DNA from: Proteobacteria bacterium DTSAM18
GTDB taxonomy: Bacteria > Myxococcota_A > UBA796 > GCA-2862545
Direction: 5' to 3'
DNA length: 64,000 nucleotides
Assembly (NCBI GenBank): GCA_028767165.1
Contig: JARACJ010000006.1
Coordinates: 186,001 to 250,000, forward strand
Shown: one piece after another, positions 56,128 to 64,000 of the stretch
Layout of the letters: every line of letters begins with the position of its first letter
Numbering within the stretch: the first letter of the stretch is position 1
Position numbers and translations under genes: made by a program
The notes under the pieces: generated by a model
What the model saw: the letters and a program-made list of their open reading frames with translations, nothing else
Told to the model about the DNA's origin: nothing
Database searches by the model: none

Positions 56128-58317
56128 TCAGACGAGGAAGAGCATCTCTCGGTACTTCGGCATGCTCCACAGCTCGTCGGGAACCACACCCTCGATGCCG
56201 TCGACGGCAGCGCGCAGGGCGTCGAACGCCGGCAGGACGTTCTCGACGTAGGCCTGGGCATGGTCGTCGGCCTTGGCGGAGGCCTCGAACGCGGCGTCCA
56301 TGGCGGCGCGAGCGGCCTGGGCCTCGTTGATGAGGGCAGACAGCTTGTTCAGGCGACGGGCGTCGGCCTCGGTGTCGATGGCCACGCCAGCGGACTGGAT
56401 GTCGAGCAGGGCCTTGAAGTCGCGGGCGACCTTGGCGCGGTAGCCGAGGGCCACGGGCAGGATCATCTCGTCGACGAGGATGCGCATGGCGTCGCCCTCG
56501 ATGTCGACGGCGGTGACGTACTGCTCGTTGAAGATGTGGAAGCGTGCGTCGAGCTCGGCCGGGGACAGGACCCGGTGCCGGTCGAACAGCTCGATGACCT
56601 CCTTGGAGGTGAGCTCCTTGAGCGCCTCGGGGGTCTTCTTCAGGTTCTTCAGACCACGCTTGGCTGCCTCGACAACCCACTCGTCGGAGTAGCCGTCGCC
56701 CTCGAAGCGGATGGCGCTGGACTCACGGATGGCTTCCTGGATGGCCTTGAACACACCCTCGGAGCCGCCACCGAAGTGGTTGATCCAGGCGACGATCTGG
56801 CGCATGCCCTCGGCCACGATGGTGTTGAGCACCGTGGTGGACCAGCCGGGGTTCTGATCGGAACCGACGGCGCGGAACTCGAACTTGTTGCCCGTGAAGG
56901 CCATCGGCGAGGTGCGGTTGCGGTCGGTGTTGTCCTGCATGACGTGGGGGATGGAGGACACGCCGAGCTCGAGCATCGCCTGGTCGGGGTTCTCCGGCAG
57001 GTCGCCGCCGCCCTCGATGGCGTCACAGATGCGGGTGAGCATCTGGCCGAGGAACACGGAGATGATGGCAGGAGGAGCCTCGTTGGCACCCAGGCGGAAG
57101 TCGTTGCCGTAGGAGGCGACGGACGCGCGCATCAGGCCCTGGTAGCGGTAGACGCCCAGCAGCACGGAGGCCAGCACGGCCAGGAAGCGCAGGTTCTCGA
57201 CGGGGTTGTCGCCGGGCTCGAGGAGGTTCTCACCACCTGCGGACAGGGCCCAGTTGTTGTGCTTGCCGGAGCCGTTGATGCCCGCGAAGGGCTTCTCGGC
57301 CAGCAGCACCTTGAAGTCGTGACGCAGGGCCACGCGGCGCAGCACCTCGGCGATCAGCTGGTTGTGATCCACACCGACGTTGGCCTCGGAGTAGATGGGC
57401 GCGATCTCGTACTGGGAGGGTGCGACCTCGTTGTGACGGGTCTTCGCGGGGACGCCGAGCTTGTACAGCTCGAGCTCGACCTCGGCCATGTAGGCCAGCA
57501 CGCGGGGCGTGATGGAGCCGAAGTAGTGGTCGTCGAGGGACTGACCCTTCGGGGGGGCCATGCCGGCCACGGTGCGACCGCCGATGGCGAGGTCGGGACG
57601 CAGGGGCCAGTAGGCGCGGTCGACCAGGAAGTACTCCTGCTCGACACCGACGGTGGAGACCACGCGCAGGCGCTTGCGGCCCATCGCCTCGAGCAGATCG
57701 CCGGCAGCGCGGTCGATGGCGGCCATGGAGCGCAGCAGGGGGGTCTTCTTGTCGAGGGCCTCACCGGTGTAGCTCACGAAGGCGGACGGGATGCACAGGG
57801 TGGCACCGTTGTCGTGCTCCATGATGAACATGGGAGAGGAGGGATCCCAGGCGGTGTAGCCACGGGCCTCGAAGGTGGAGCGGGTGCCACCGGAGGGGAA
57901 GGACGAGGCGTCGGGCTCACCCTGGATGAGGCTGGCACCGGAGAAGCGCTCCATGGCGGCACCGTGCTCACCGGTGGTGAGGAAGGCATCGTGCTTCTCG
58001 GCGGTGTTGCCGGTCATCGGCTGGAACCAGTGGGTGTAGTGCGTGACACCCTTGTCGATGGCCCACTCCTTGACCGCATGCGCGACCATGTCGGCATCGG
58101 CGCGGGTGAGCTTGTCTCCCTGCTCGACACAGGCGCGGACGCGCTTGTAGACGGGCTTGGGGAGCTTGTCGGCCATCACCTTCAGGGAGAAGGTGTTGAC
58201 GCCGTAGTAGTCGGTCAGCGCCAGCAGGCGGCCATCGGGGCCGGTGGGGCGAGCGAACTTCTTGGGAAGGCGGCTGTTGGCCTTGGCCACTGCATCGAAA
58301 CGGGCGTTCACAGACAT
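56128..58317 (-). CDS. glnN: Glutamine synthetase type III
   Basis: This 729-residue enzyme ligates ammonia to glutamate using ATP. The type III hallmark N-terminal domain (SRLPKKFARPTG, THWFQPMTGNTAEKHDAFLT) precedes the catalytic barrel: STVGVEQEYFLVD (metal Glu), PSQYEIAPIYSEANVGVDHN, EKPFAGINGSGKHNNWAL (ATP His/Asn) and NTDRNRTSPMAFTGNKFEFR (glutamate Arg). A long helical C-terminus follows. Length (about 700-730) matches GSIII dodecamers; types I and II are half this. The start is ATG 58317 with GGAGG 5 nt upstream. It is divergent from an ArsR-type regulator. Confidence 0.97.
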   Translation of the reverse strand: MSVNARFDAVAKANSRLPKKFARPTGPDGRLLALTDYYGVNTFSLKVMADKLPKPVYKRVRACVEQGDKLTRADADMVAHAVKEWAIDKGVTHYTHWFQPMTGNTAEKHDAFLTTGEHGAAMERFSGASLIQGEPDASSFPSGGTRSTFEARGYTAWDPSSPMFIMEHDNGATLCIPSAFVSYTGEALDKKTPLLRSMAAIDRAAGDLLEAMGRKRLRVVSTVGVEQEYFLVDRAYWPLRPDLAIGGRTVAGMAPPKGQSLDDHYFGSITPRVLAYMAEVELELYKLGVPAKTRHNEVAPSQYEIAPIYSEANVGVDHNQLIAEVLRRVALRHDFKVLLAEKPFAGINGSGKHNNWALSAGGENLLEPGDNPVENLRFLAVLASVLLGVYRYQGLMRASVASYGNDFRLGANEAPPAIISVFLGQMLTRICDAIEGGGDLPENPDQAMLELGVSSIPHVMQDNTDRNRTSPMAFTGNKFEFRAVGSDQNPGWSTTVLNTIVAEGMRQIVAWINHFGGGSEGVFKAIQEAIRESSAIRFEGDGYSDEWVVEAAKRGLKNLKKTPEALKELTSKEVIELFDRHRVLSPAELDARFHIFNEQYVTAVDIEGDAMRILVDEMILPVALGYRAKVARDFKALLDIQSAGVAIDTEADARRLNKLSALINEAQAARAAMDAAFEASAKADDHAQAYVENVLPAFDALRAAVDGIEGVVPDELWSMPKYREMLFLV

Positions 58318-58469
58318 GCTGTCCTCCACAGACTCAGCAACTCTCGGCGCGACGTTATCGCCTTGAACCGGGGCCGCACGGATCGGGACAACCCGGATGT
58401 TTCCGGTCCTGCCGTGATCGCCCTCGCAGGTGGAAAACCGTCGGGTTATGCTCCCAAGGAATCGTATTC

Positions 58470-58484
58470 GATATTCGGAATATC
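58470..58484. promoter_or_regulatory. Palindromic operator candidate for ArsR-type regulator
   Basis: GATATT-CGG-AATATC is a perfect inverted repeat ending 2 nt before the regulator's ATG, with an overlapping GTATTCGATATTCGG direct motif. Its AT-rich sequence and position over the start region suggest autorepression. Confidence 0.6.
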
Positions 58485-58486
58485 AA

Positions 58487-58783
58487 ATGTATACCGTCAC
58501 CCCGACAGACACCGAACTGGCGCAGATGGCAGGTGCTCTCGGCCATCCCGCCCGCATCGCCATCCTGCGGATGCTCATGCGCAAGAGCCCACAGCCCGCC
58601 GGTCACCTGGTGCTCGAGCTGCCCTGGTCGCAGCCGAGCGTCTCGCGCCACCTCAAGGCACTGCGGGAGGCAGGCCTCGTGCGGGTCCGCGCCGCGGGCC
58701 GGGAGATGCTGTACGAGCCCGACCCCGCCAAGCTCCGCACGCTGGTGCGCATCCTGTCGGCCATGACCCTGCGCATGGGGTGA
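58487..58783 (+). CDS. ArsR-family HTH regulator
   Basis: This 98-residue winged-helix regulator has ELAQMAGALGHPARIAILRM, LELPWSQPSVSRHLKALREA (recognition helix) and GLVRVRAAGREMLYEPDP (wing). There are no Cys pairs for metal sensing (no ELCVCDL motif), so the inducer may not be a metal. The start is ATG 58487; an earlier in-frame ATG (58448) lies in the promoter and has no Shine-Dalgarno. It is divergent from glnN (169 bp apart), so glnN control is possible but unproven. Confidence 0.88.
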   Translation: MYTVTPTDTELAQMAGALGHPARIAILRMLMRKSPQPAGHLVLELPWSQPSVSRHLKALREAGLVRVRAAGREMLYEPDPAKLRTLVRILSAMTLRMG

Positions 58784-58787
58784 GGGT

Positions 58788-59717
58788 TCACGGCGCCGGA
58801 CACGCCTGATCGTAGCGTGTCGCCTGCTCCACCGCGCTGGTGCCCGCCGCGGACACCCCCTTGCAGTAGCGGTGCACCCACGGTGCCCCCTCCGTGGAGA
58901 ATCCATCCGGGACGCTGCCCACGGTGGGCATCAGGTAGGCGCCTTCACACCCATGACGTCGGGCCCAGGCCAGCGCCGTGGCCGTGACGAGGCCCAGCGC
59001 CTGTCCGGTGCCGAACGCATCCACCACCTGACAGGACCACACACGCTCACGGGTCGACCCGACACGCACGAGCACGGGCCACAGGGCCACGAGCACCCCC
59101 GCCCCCTTCCAGTGGAAGGCCTTCACCGGCACATCGGGGTTGCCCTCGAGGAACCGTGACGCGGGCGGCTGCTCCGTGAGGGCTCCCTCTCGGGCCTGCG
59201 ACGCCGGTCGGACGGCATCCCACCGATCCACCGGCACCGGATCCGCCCAGTCGGGAACCTGCAGGTCTCCGAACTGCGCCCCGAGGGGCTGGAACCTCTC
59301 CACCAGACGGAAGCCGGTGGCCGTGTACAGCTTGTGGAACGGGTAGATCTCCTGGGCCATCAGGCTGAGCAGATCCACGCCTGCGGACGCCGCGTGATCC
59401 TGCAGCGAGCGGATCAGGCCCCGAGCCACCCCCTTCCGGCGAAAGAACGGGTTCACCGCCACGGGTCCGACGTGGGCGCTGACCAACCTTTGACCGTCGA
59501 ACGTGACGGCGCGACGGCCTGCCATCACCATGCCCGCGGGCTGTCCGTCCCATGTGGCCCACAGGCTGAGATCGCCGTGTCTCCACAGGGAATGCCGCAG
59601 GGCATTCCACACGCCGGAGTCATAGTCCAGGTGGTCGCGGTACACGGAAAACCAGCCGTTCACAAAGGTTCTTGCCGACTCGGCGTCATCCGGGGTCATG
59701 GGTCGGATCTGCAGCAT
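58788..59717 (-). CDS. GNAT-family acetyltransferase
   Basis: This is a 309-residue protein. Residues 1-150 form a GNAT N-acetyltransferase domain: MLQIRPMTPDDAESARTFV, SAHVGPVAVNPFFRRKGVAR, GLIRSLQDHAASAGVDL (acetyl-CoA loop R/Q-x-x-G-x-G/A is RRKGVA) and YPFHKLYTATGF. The C-terminal half of about 150 residues (FLEGNPDVPVKAFHWKG, VDAFGTGQALGLVTATALAW) resembles a second, degenerate GNAT-like domain, as in Eis-type two-domain enzymes. The substrate is unknown. ATG 59717 follows CGGAGAG. Stops of this gene and the ArsR gene are 4 nt apart (convergent). Confidence 0.85.
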   Translation of the reverse strand: MLQIRPMTPDDAESARTFVNGWFSVYRDHLDYDSGVWNALRHSLWRHGDLSLWATWDGQPAGMVMAGRRAVTFDGQRLVSAHVGPVAVNPFFRRKGVARGLIRSLQDHAASAGVDLLSLMAQEIYPFHKLYTATGFRLVERFQPLGAQFGDLQVPDWADPVPVDRWDAVRPASQAREGALTEQPPASRFLEGNPDVPVKAFHWKGAGVLVALWPVLVRVGSTRERVWSCQVVDAFGTGQALGLVTATALAWARRHGCEGAYLMPTVGSVPDGFSTEGAPWVHRYCKGVSAAGTSAVEQATRYDQACPAP

Positions 59718-59905
59718 CCGGTCTCTCCGTATCCGCCGCGACACACGGCCAGAGGACGCCAGCATGCCACAGATCGGCCCGTGGGATGCCCCCTGCCTCG
59801 CACCGCTCGTCACAGAGCCGATCCATCGCCTTGCAAACGGCCACGACCCGTCACCGGCCCGTCACAAACCACGCATATCTGTGCCGGCAATCAAGGAGTG
59901 GATCC

Positions 59906-60982
59906 ATGGAATGGTTCTTCATGATCTTCGGATTTCTTCTGGCCTCGTACTCCATCGTGGCCAACGATGCGATCCAGACCCTCGGCACCTTTCTCGCTTC
60001 CAACCGCAACCGTCCCTGGTGGCAGCTGTGGGCCTACGCCGGCGCCATCCTGACGGCCGTCCTCGTCTACGGTTGGTGGGCACACAACGGTGACGTGTCC
60101 TACGGTCGTCTCGAGAAGTTCCCGATGCCCGAGAACTTCACCTGGCTGTACGTCGTGCCCCCGCTGGTCCTGCTCGGCATGACCCGCCTCGGCATGCCCG
60201 TCTCCACCACCTTCCTGGTGCTGACCGTCTTCCACGCGAAGAACCTGCAGAAGATGCTGACCAAGTCCGTGTCCGGCTACCTGGTCGCCTTCCTCGTGGC
60301 CCTGGTGCTGTACTTCCTGGTCCTCAAGGTCTTCGAGAAGCGCTTCCATGGCTCCCGCGGCCAGGACAACACGAAGACCTGGGTCGCCCTGCAGTGGCTG
60401 TCCACCGGCTTCCTGTGGTCCCAGTGGCTCATCCAGGATCTGGCCAACATCTACGTGTACCTGCCCCGCCAGATCCCCTTCTACATGCTGATCCTCTCCC
60501 TCGGCGTGATGCTGGCCCTGCTCGCCTACATCTTCTACAGCTCCGGCGGCGCCATCCAGAAGATCGTCACCAGCAAGACCAACACCACCGACATCCGCTC
60601 GGCCACCATCATCGACCTGCTGCTGGCCCTGGTGCTGTTCTTCTTCAAGGAGCTCTCCAACATCCCCATGAGCACCACCTGGGTCTTCCTGGGCCTGCTC
60701 GCGGGTCGTGAGATCATCCTGAACAACTACATGAACATCCGTCCGCCCAAGCAGACCGCCATGATGGTCGTCTCCGACGGCCTCAAGGCCCTCGCCGGCC
60801 TGGGTGTCAGTGTCGTCATCGCCCTGTCCCTGCCCGTCATCGCAGGCCAGGAGAAGATCTCCGACAAGCCCCTCACCGACCAGCCCACCGCCATCGAGGC
60901 CCCCGCCGAGCTTCCTGCACAGGACCAGGCCAAGCCCGAGGTCGTGAGCCAGAAGGAGGAGGAGGAGGAGCCGGCCCACTGA
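59906..60982 (+). CDS. PiT-like inner-membrane permease
   Basis: This is a 358-residue membrane protein with about nine hydrophobic helices. The N-terminus GFLLASYSIVANDAIQTLGT, followed by FLASN, and a second repeat (TTDIRSATIIDLLLALVLFF, then SNIPMSTTWVFLG) resemble the two inverted halves of phosphate-type PiT transporters, which carry GANDVANA and PVSTT signatures; here they read VANDAIQT and PVSTTF/PMSTTW. A charged tail (EEEEEPAH) ends the chain. Phosphate is the family substrate, but this divergent branch has no assigned substrate. ATG 59906 follows AAGGAG. A bidirectional hairpin follows. Confidence 0.78.
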   Translation: MEWFFMIFGFLLASYSIVANDAIQTLGTFLASNRNRPWWQLWAYAGAILTAVLVYGWWAHNGDVSYGRLEKFPMPENFTWLYVVPPLVLLGMTRLGMPVSTTFLVLTVFHAKNLQKMLTKSVSGYLVAFLVALVLYFLVLKVFEKRFHGSRGQDNTKTWVALQWLSTGFLWSQWLIQDLANIYVYLPRQIPFYMLILSLGVMLALLAYIFYSSGGAIQKIVTSKTNTTDIRSATIIDLLLALVLFFFKELSNIPMSTTWVFLGLLAGREIILNNYMNIRPPKQTAMMVVSDGLKALAGLGVSVVIALSLPVIAGQEKISDKPLTDQPTAIEAPAELPAQDQAKPEVVSQKEEEEEPAH

Positions 60983-61006
60983 GCCGCCTTCCCCCCGGAC
61001 ACGAGG

Positions 61007-61034
61007 CGCCCGCCGACCCCATGGTCGGCGGGCG
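61007..61034. terminator. Bidirectional hairpin terminator
   Basis: A perfect 12-bp stem (61007-61018 with 61023-61034) has a CCAT loop. It lies between the PiT-like stop (60982) and the NAD(P)-binding gene's stop (61044). Confidence 0.75.
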
Positions 61035-61043
61035 TTCCTGCGT

Positions 61044-61706
61044 TCAGGCCACCTGCCGATCCCGGTGTTCCTTCGCCAGCCGGCAGATCTCGATGTTCTC
61101 GAAGGCCTTGTCGCGAAGTCCGCGCTGGTGGGCCTCGATCATCGCGTAGCCGATGTCCTCGCCATCGATGGCGATGGCGGGGATCCTCCTCAGGAGCGGC
61201 CCGAGCACGTGGACCACCCGTGCGTAGGTCGGCGTGTCCTTCGACGGAGGCGCGTCGACGAAGGCCGGCCGGTAGCAGCAGGCGTCGACCTGCTGCATCA
61301 GGTGCAGCTCGGTCTCCCCCTTGACCCGCGCCCACATCATCAGGCTGCCTACGTGGGTGCCCTGGCCGCTGACGTAGTGGAAGGACGCCTCGGGACTGTA
61401 GGCCTGCAGCAGCGCGGCCACGTGGGACGTGATGCCGAAGGTGATGTGACGATAGGCCTGCTCGGAGTCCACCCGATTGGCGGAGATGCCCAGACAGAAG
61501 AAGCAGGCGTCGATGCCCACGAAGGCCTCCGGGTGGTTCGACAGGTCGTGGAAGTCCCCTGCGAGGACGACCTCGACCTTGGGGTCCGACACACCGGGAT
61601 CCCTCCGGCACAACGCGACCACCCGCTCGACCGCGGCGTCCTTCAGGCACGCCCGGAGAACCGCACCCCCGATGGTTCCCGTGGCGCCCAACAACAACAC
61701 ACGCAT
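61044..61706 (-). CDS. NAD(P)-binding Rossmann protein (atypical SDR)
   Basis: This 220-residue protein begins with LLLGATGTIGGAVLRACL (GxxGxxG), then VVALCRRDP, a GDFHDL motif, FFCLGIS and SFHYVSGQGTHVGSLMMWAR with a KGETE (YxxxK-like) segment. This order fits atypical short-chain dehydrogenases/NmrA-like or HIM1-type proteins. Only one Rossmann domain is present. The substrate is unknown. ATG 61706 has GGAGG 9-10 nt upstream. A longer open frame extends to 63212 but overlaps the GT-C gene and is a GC artefact. Confidence 0.82.
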   Translation of the reverse strand: MRVLLLGATGTIGGAVLRACLKDAAVERVVALCRRDPGVSDPKVEVVLAGDFHDLSNHPEAFVGIDACFFCLGISANRVDSEQAYRHITFGITSHVAALLQAYSPEASFHYVSGQGTHVGSLMMWARVKGETELHLMQQVDACCYRPAFVDAPPSKDTPTYARVVHVLGPLLRRIPAIAIDGEDIGYAMIEAHQRGLRDKAFENIEICRLAKEHRDRQVA

Positions 61707-61837
61707 GGCCTCACGCCTCCACAGACAGGTGCACCCGCCGTGCAGGACGGAGCCACCCGGCCCGTCGCCCGCGGTGGCGATGTCCCTGTTGTCCCCCGGA
61801 CGATGGGCTCGTGTCCAGCCCAGGCCTTCGGGCGTAG

Positions 61838-63406
61838 CTAGTCGGCCTGCTTTCGCCGGATGACCGCCACCCGCATGCCCTTGCGATCCCCGGGCATGGC
61901 CAGCACGTCGAACTCGTACATCCGCCGCAGGGAGGGGGCGGAGTTGCGCATCCACATCTTCATCTCGGCCAGGCGCGGCGGCACGCCGGGCTGCAGGGGC
62001 ACGATGTCGAGGTAGGTGGGCTCGTGGACGAGGAAGAAGCTCGGCTCGACCACGTGATCGTGGCCGGGGGACATCCGTCGGCTCCCCTGGGGCAGCCGGG
62101 TCTCGAGCACCTCGGGACTGACGAGCCCGAAGCGGTCGTAGACGGTCATGCGGCTGAAGTAGCCGACCGCACCGATGGCCCCGACCACCACCGAGTCCTC
62201 GGGCGTACCGTGGATCCGCAGGATGCGGCCCATGCGGGTCCAGGACTCGGTGTTCTCGTCCATGAACCGCCACTGCTCGATCTCGGTGAGGTAGGTCGGG
62301 TTGTTGAAGCGGAAGCGGTGGGCCTCCCGGACCGCCTCCGGCACCACCTGCACGCCAGCGGTGGGAAGCGCCGCGCCTGCGCCCATGCCCACGGCGACGA
62401 GCAGGGCCACGGGTGCGGGAAGCCGCTGCAGGAGACCCCACATGCCCATCGCCAGCAGGGGCAGCGAGATGACGATCAGCCGGCCCGAGGTCATGAAGTC
62501 GCCCCCCATCAGCACGGCGTACAGCCACGGTCCGAAGGCGAGCGCGGCCGTGAGCAGGCCCTTGCGGCCATGGGTGAGGGCCAGCACGGCCACGCCCAGC
62601 CACCACAGCGCCATCACCGGCCACTCGAGGAACTGGACCAGCACGTAGTCGAAGCCCCGCTCGAGCCCCTCCGCGTGGATGCCCGCCTTGGCCTTGGCGG
62701 TGTTCGACACCAGGGAGCCGAAGTGGACCAGCCGCCACAGTCCGTAGACCAGCTGCACGCCGACCACCCACAGCAGGGCCGCCCGGAAGGTGGCCCCCGG
62801 TCGCCGCAGGGGCGTGCGGAGGTCGCCGACGAGCGCGAGGGCGAAGATGACGACACTCCAGGCCACGCCCTCGGTGCGGATGAGTCCGAGGAGCACCATC
62901 GCGAGCACCGCCCAGCGGTCCACGCCCTCCCCTTCCGGTGCATCCCGCAGGACCATCCGGCGGAAGGCCACGAAGAACAGCAGCGCGAACGGCATGGTGG
63001 CGAGTCCGCCGGTCGCCCAGATGATCATCGGCTGCATGCAGGCGAGGCCGCCCACCACGAGCGCGGCGCCGAGGGGGGAGGCGTCGAAGTCCTTGCGGGC
63101 GCTCCTGTACACCAGCAGCAGCAGCGCCATGCCACACACGAGGGAGATCGCAGGCATCACCTCGAAGGAGCGCAGCTTGACCGCCTCGAAGACCGACGCG
63201 ATCAGCACCCACAGGAAGTTCGAGTAGCCCTCGACCGGCGGGTCCTCGAACTGGTTGTAGCGCAGGCCGAAGCCGCGCCCGAGGTTGCGGGCGTAGCGGA
63301 ACGAGATGAAGGCATCGTCGGTGACGAACCAGAAGCGATAGGCGACCCAGGTGTACAGGGCCACGATCAGCCCCAGCAGTCCCTTCCCGAGCCGTTCCGA
63401 GTGCAA
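61838..63406 (-). CDS. GT-C-type integral membrane glycosyltransferase
   Basis: This 522-residue protein has ten or more hydrophobic helices and an extracytoplasmic C-terminal domain. The first outer loop reads FVTDDAFISFRYARNLGRG, then FGLRYNQ and VEGYSNFLWVL, the DD-box pattern of polyprenyl-phosphate-sugar dependent GT-C enzymes (similar to arabinofuranosyl- and mannosyltransferase families). It should add a sugar to a cell-envelope acceptor outside the membrane. The start is TTG 63406: AGGAG lies 6 nt upstream and the signal/first helix begins soon after. Upstream frame to 63493 has no start with a ribosome site. Confidence 0.85.
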   Translation of the reverse strand: MHSERLGKGLLGLIVALYTWVAYRFWFVTDDAFISFRYARNLGRGFGLRYNQFEDPPVEGYSNFLWVLIASVFEAVKLRSFEVMPAISLVCGMALLLLVYRSARKDFDASPLGAALVVGGLACMQPMIIWATGGLATMPFALLFFVAFRRMVLRDAPEGEGVDRWAVLAMVLLGLIRTEGVAWSVVIFALALVGDLRTPLRRPGATFRAALLWVVGVQLVYGLWRLVHFGSLVSNTAKAKAGIHAEGLERGFDYVLVQFLEWPVMALWWLGVAVLALTHGRKGLLTAALAFGPWLYAVLMGGDFMTSGRLIVISLPLLAMGMWGLLQRLPAPVALLVAVGMGAGAALPTAGVQVVPEAVREAHRFRFNNPTYLTEIEQWRFMDENTESWTRMGRILRIHGTPEDSVVVGAIGAVGYFSRMTVYDRFGLVSPEVLETRLPQGSRRMSPGHDHVVEPSFFLVHEPTYLDIVPLQPGVPPRLAEMKMWMRNSAPSLRRMYEFDVLAMPGDRKGMRVAVIRRKQAD

Positions 63407-63464
63407 TGCCTTCTCCTGGTTGCGCGGGGCAGGTGTACCCCAGGGTCGGGGCGCAACGCCACCT

Positions 63465-64000
63465 TCAGACCCAGCGCAGCGACAGCACCTCACGAGGAGG
63501 ACCGATGCGAGCGTGGGATGGCGAGAGCTGGCAGGAGCCGACCTCCGTGCTCAGCGTGAGGTGCTGGGAGGGCATCTCCTGGTTTCCGAGCACGTGCAGC
63601 GCGAGGCCGTACAGCACCTCGGCCACCTGCTCCGGCGCCCGTCCCTGCAGATCGCACACCACGTCCGCGTAGCCGAGCGCCGCGAGACCCATGGTGTCCA
63701 TGAAGGGGCCGCCCTCCGCCTGGGGGAAGAACCGCACCTGCACCGCGTGCATGTGGCGGGCCTGGGGCGTGCCGTGGCCCGCGGGATCCAGCAGCAGGGC
63801 CGGGTCCACCAGCTTGCCGGCGGGCATCCAGTGCACGGCGAGGGCGGGCGAGGTCTCCAGGGCCGCGAGCAGCACGACGTACAGGCGGTCGAGCATGCGC
63901 GGGCCGGTGGCCTCGTCCTTCAGGGGACGGACCCACCACACCACCTGGTGATCGCGGACCGCCTCGGCGGCCTCGGGCCAGGCCCAGCTCTGGCTCAGCG
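63465..64000 (-). CDS. DUF4261-like protein (5' part beyond window)
   Basis: The frame is open from the stop at 63465 to the window edge (about 178 residues seen). The visible part begins LSQSWAWPEAAEAVRDHQVV, then WWVRPL, continues LDRLYVVLLAALETSPALAV and HWMPAGKLVDPALLLD, and ends FMDTMGLAALGYADVVCDLQ and VLYGLALHVLGNQEMPS. This matches the layout of DUF4261 proteins, whose function is unknown. No membrane segment or signal is seen in this part. The real N-terminus is outside the window, and an internal GTG at 63944 should not be taken as the start. Confidence 0.78.
   Translation of the reverse strand, partial: LSQSWAWPEAAEAVRDHQVVWWVRPLKDEATGPRMLDRLYVVLLAALETSPALAVHWMPAGKLVDPALLLDPAGHGTPQARHMHAVQVRFFPQAEGGPFMDTMGLAALGYADVVCDLQGRAPEQVAEVLYGLALHVLGNQEMPSQHLTLSTEVGSCQLSPSHARIGPPREVLSLRWV

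Noticed and set aside
55498-58809. A 1103-residue plus-strand open frame over repeat copy B and glnN
   Set aside because: It is built from the hairpin array and the antisense of glnN; there is no recognisable domain or ribosome site.
61707-63212. N-terminal extension of the NAD(P)-binding protein (722 residues)
   Set aside because: It is antisense-frame overlap with the membrane glycosyltransferase; the Rossmann protein starts cleanly at 61706.

Overview
The window comes from a very GC-rich bacterium. It carries many secreted or surface proteins with thrombospondin type-3 (Asp/Cys) repeats, PKD, FG-GAP and leucine-rich repeats, lipobox lipoproteins and short C-terminal Gly/hydrophobic/Arg-Arg tails of the MYXO-CTERM kind. 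It also carries a class III glutamine synthetase and a DUF4398 lipoprotein next to an OmpA/TSP3 lipoprotein. Together these suggest an uncultured member of the Myxococcota (delta-proteobacterial lineage); this is inferred from content, not from a marker gene. I saw no rRNA, tRNA, CRISPR array or phage gene.

Layout. 1-10 kb: secreted PKD protein (cut by the window edge), a TSP3 giant, a small secreted protein, an FG-GAP/ASPIC lipoprotein, an alanine/Na+ symporter and inorganic pyrophosphatase. 10-19 kb: an OmpA-like anchored protein with repeated Thr motifs, a DUF2262 protein, sigma-54 (rpoN) followed by a cupin, GMP synthase, an S46 peptidase and an LprI-like protein. 19-30 kb: M20 peptidase, IYD-like nitroreductase, secreted SleB-like protein, beta-barrel, sugar nucleotidyltransferase followed by an FAD desaturase-like enzyme, degenerate trypsin-like protein, methyltransferase, aldo/keto reductase and MscS channel. 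30-39 kb: priA head-to-head with a beta-barrel gene, FHA-domain regulator, SlyD-like FKBP, a MYXO-CTERM-like protein and the DUF4398/OmpA pair. 38.4-45.4 kb: one minus-strand efflux operon running TetR, RND adaptor, RND pump fused in frame to TolC, then plsY, with a clear palindromic operator upstream. 45.7-64 kb: amidohydrolase/TSP3 lipoprotein, M61 peptidase, L-domain repeat lipoprotein, pckA, glnN, ArsR regulator, GNAT, PiT-like permease, NAD(P)-binding protein, GT-C membrane protein and a DUF4261 protein.

Three places stand out. (1) At 48078-48928 an AT-richer block of about 0.79 kb sits at the 3' end of the amidohydrolase gene, bounded by a 58-bp near-perfect duplication of that gene's end. 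It holds strong RNA hairpins and a perfect intrinsic terminator. (2) Two copies of a modular palindromic repeat follow pckA and glnN; one has a four-unit array of hairpins and the other has none. (3) The RND pump gene has no stop codon before the TolC gene, yet TolC keeps its own strong Shine-Dalgarno and signal peptide, so a pump-TolC fusion and a free TolC could both be made.

Gene starts here often use GTG or TTG behind a strong Shine-Dalgarno. Several starts below were moved from the longest open frame for that reason.
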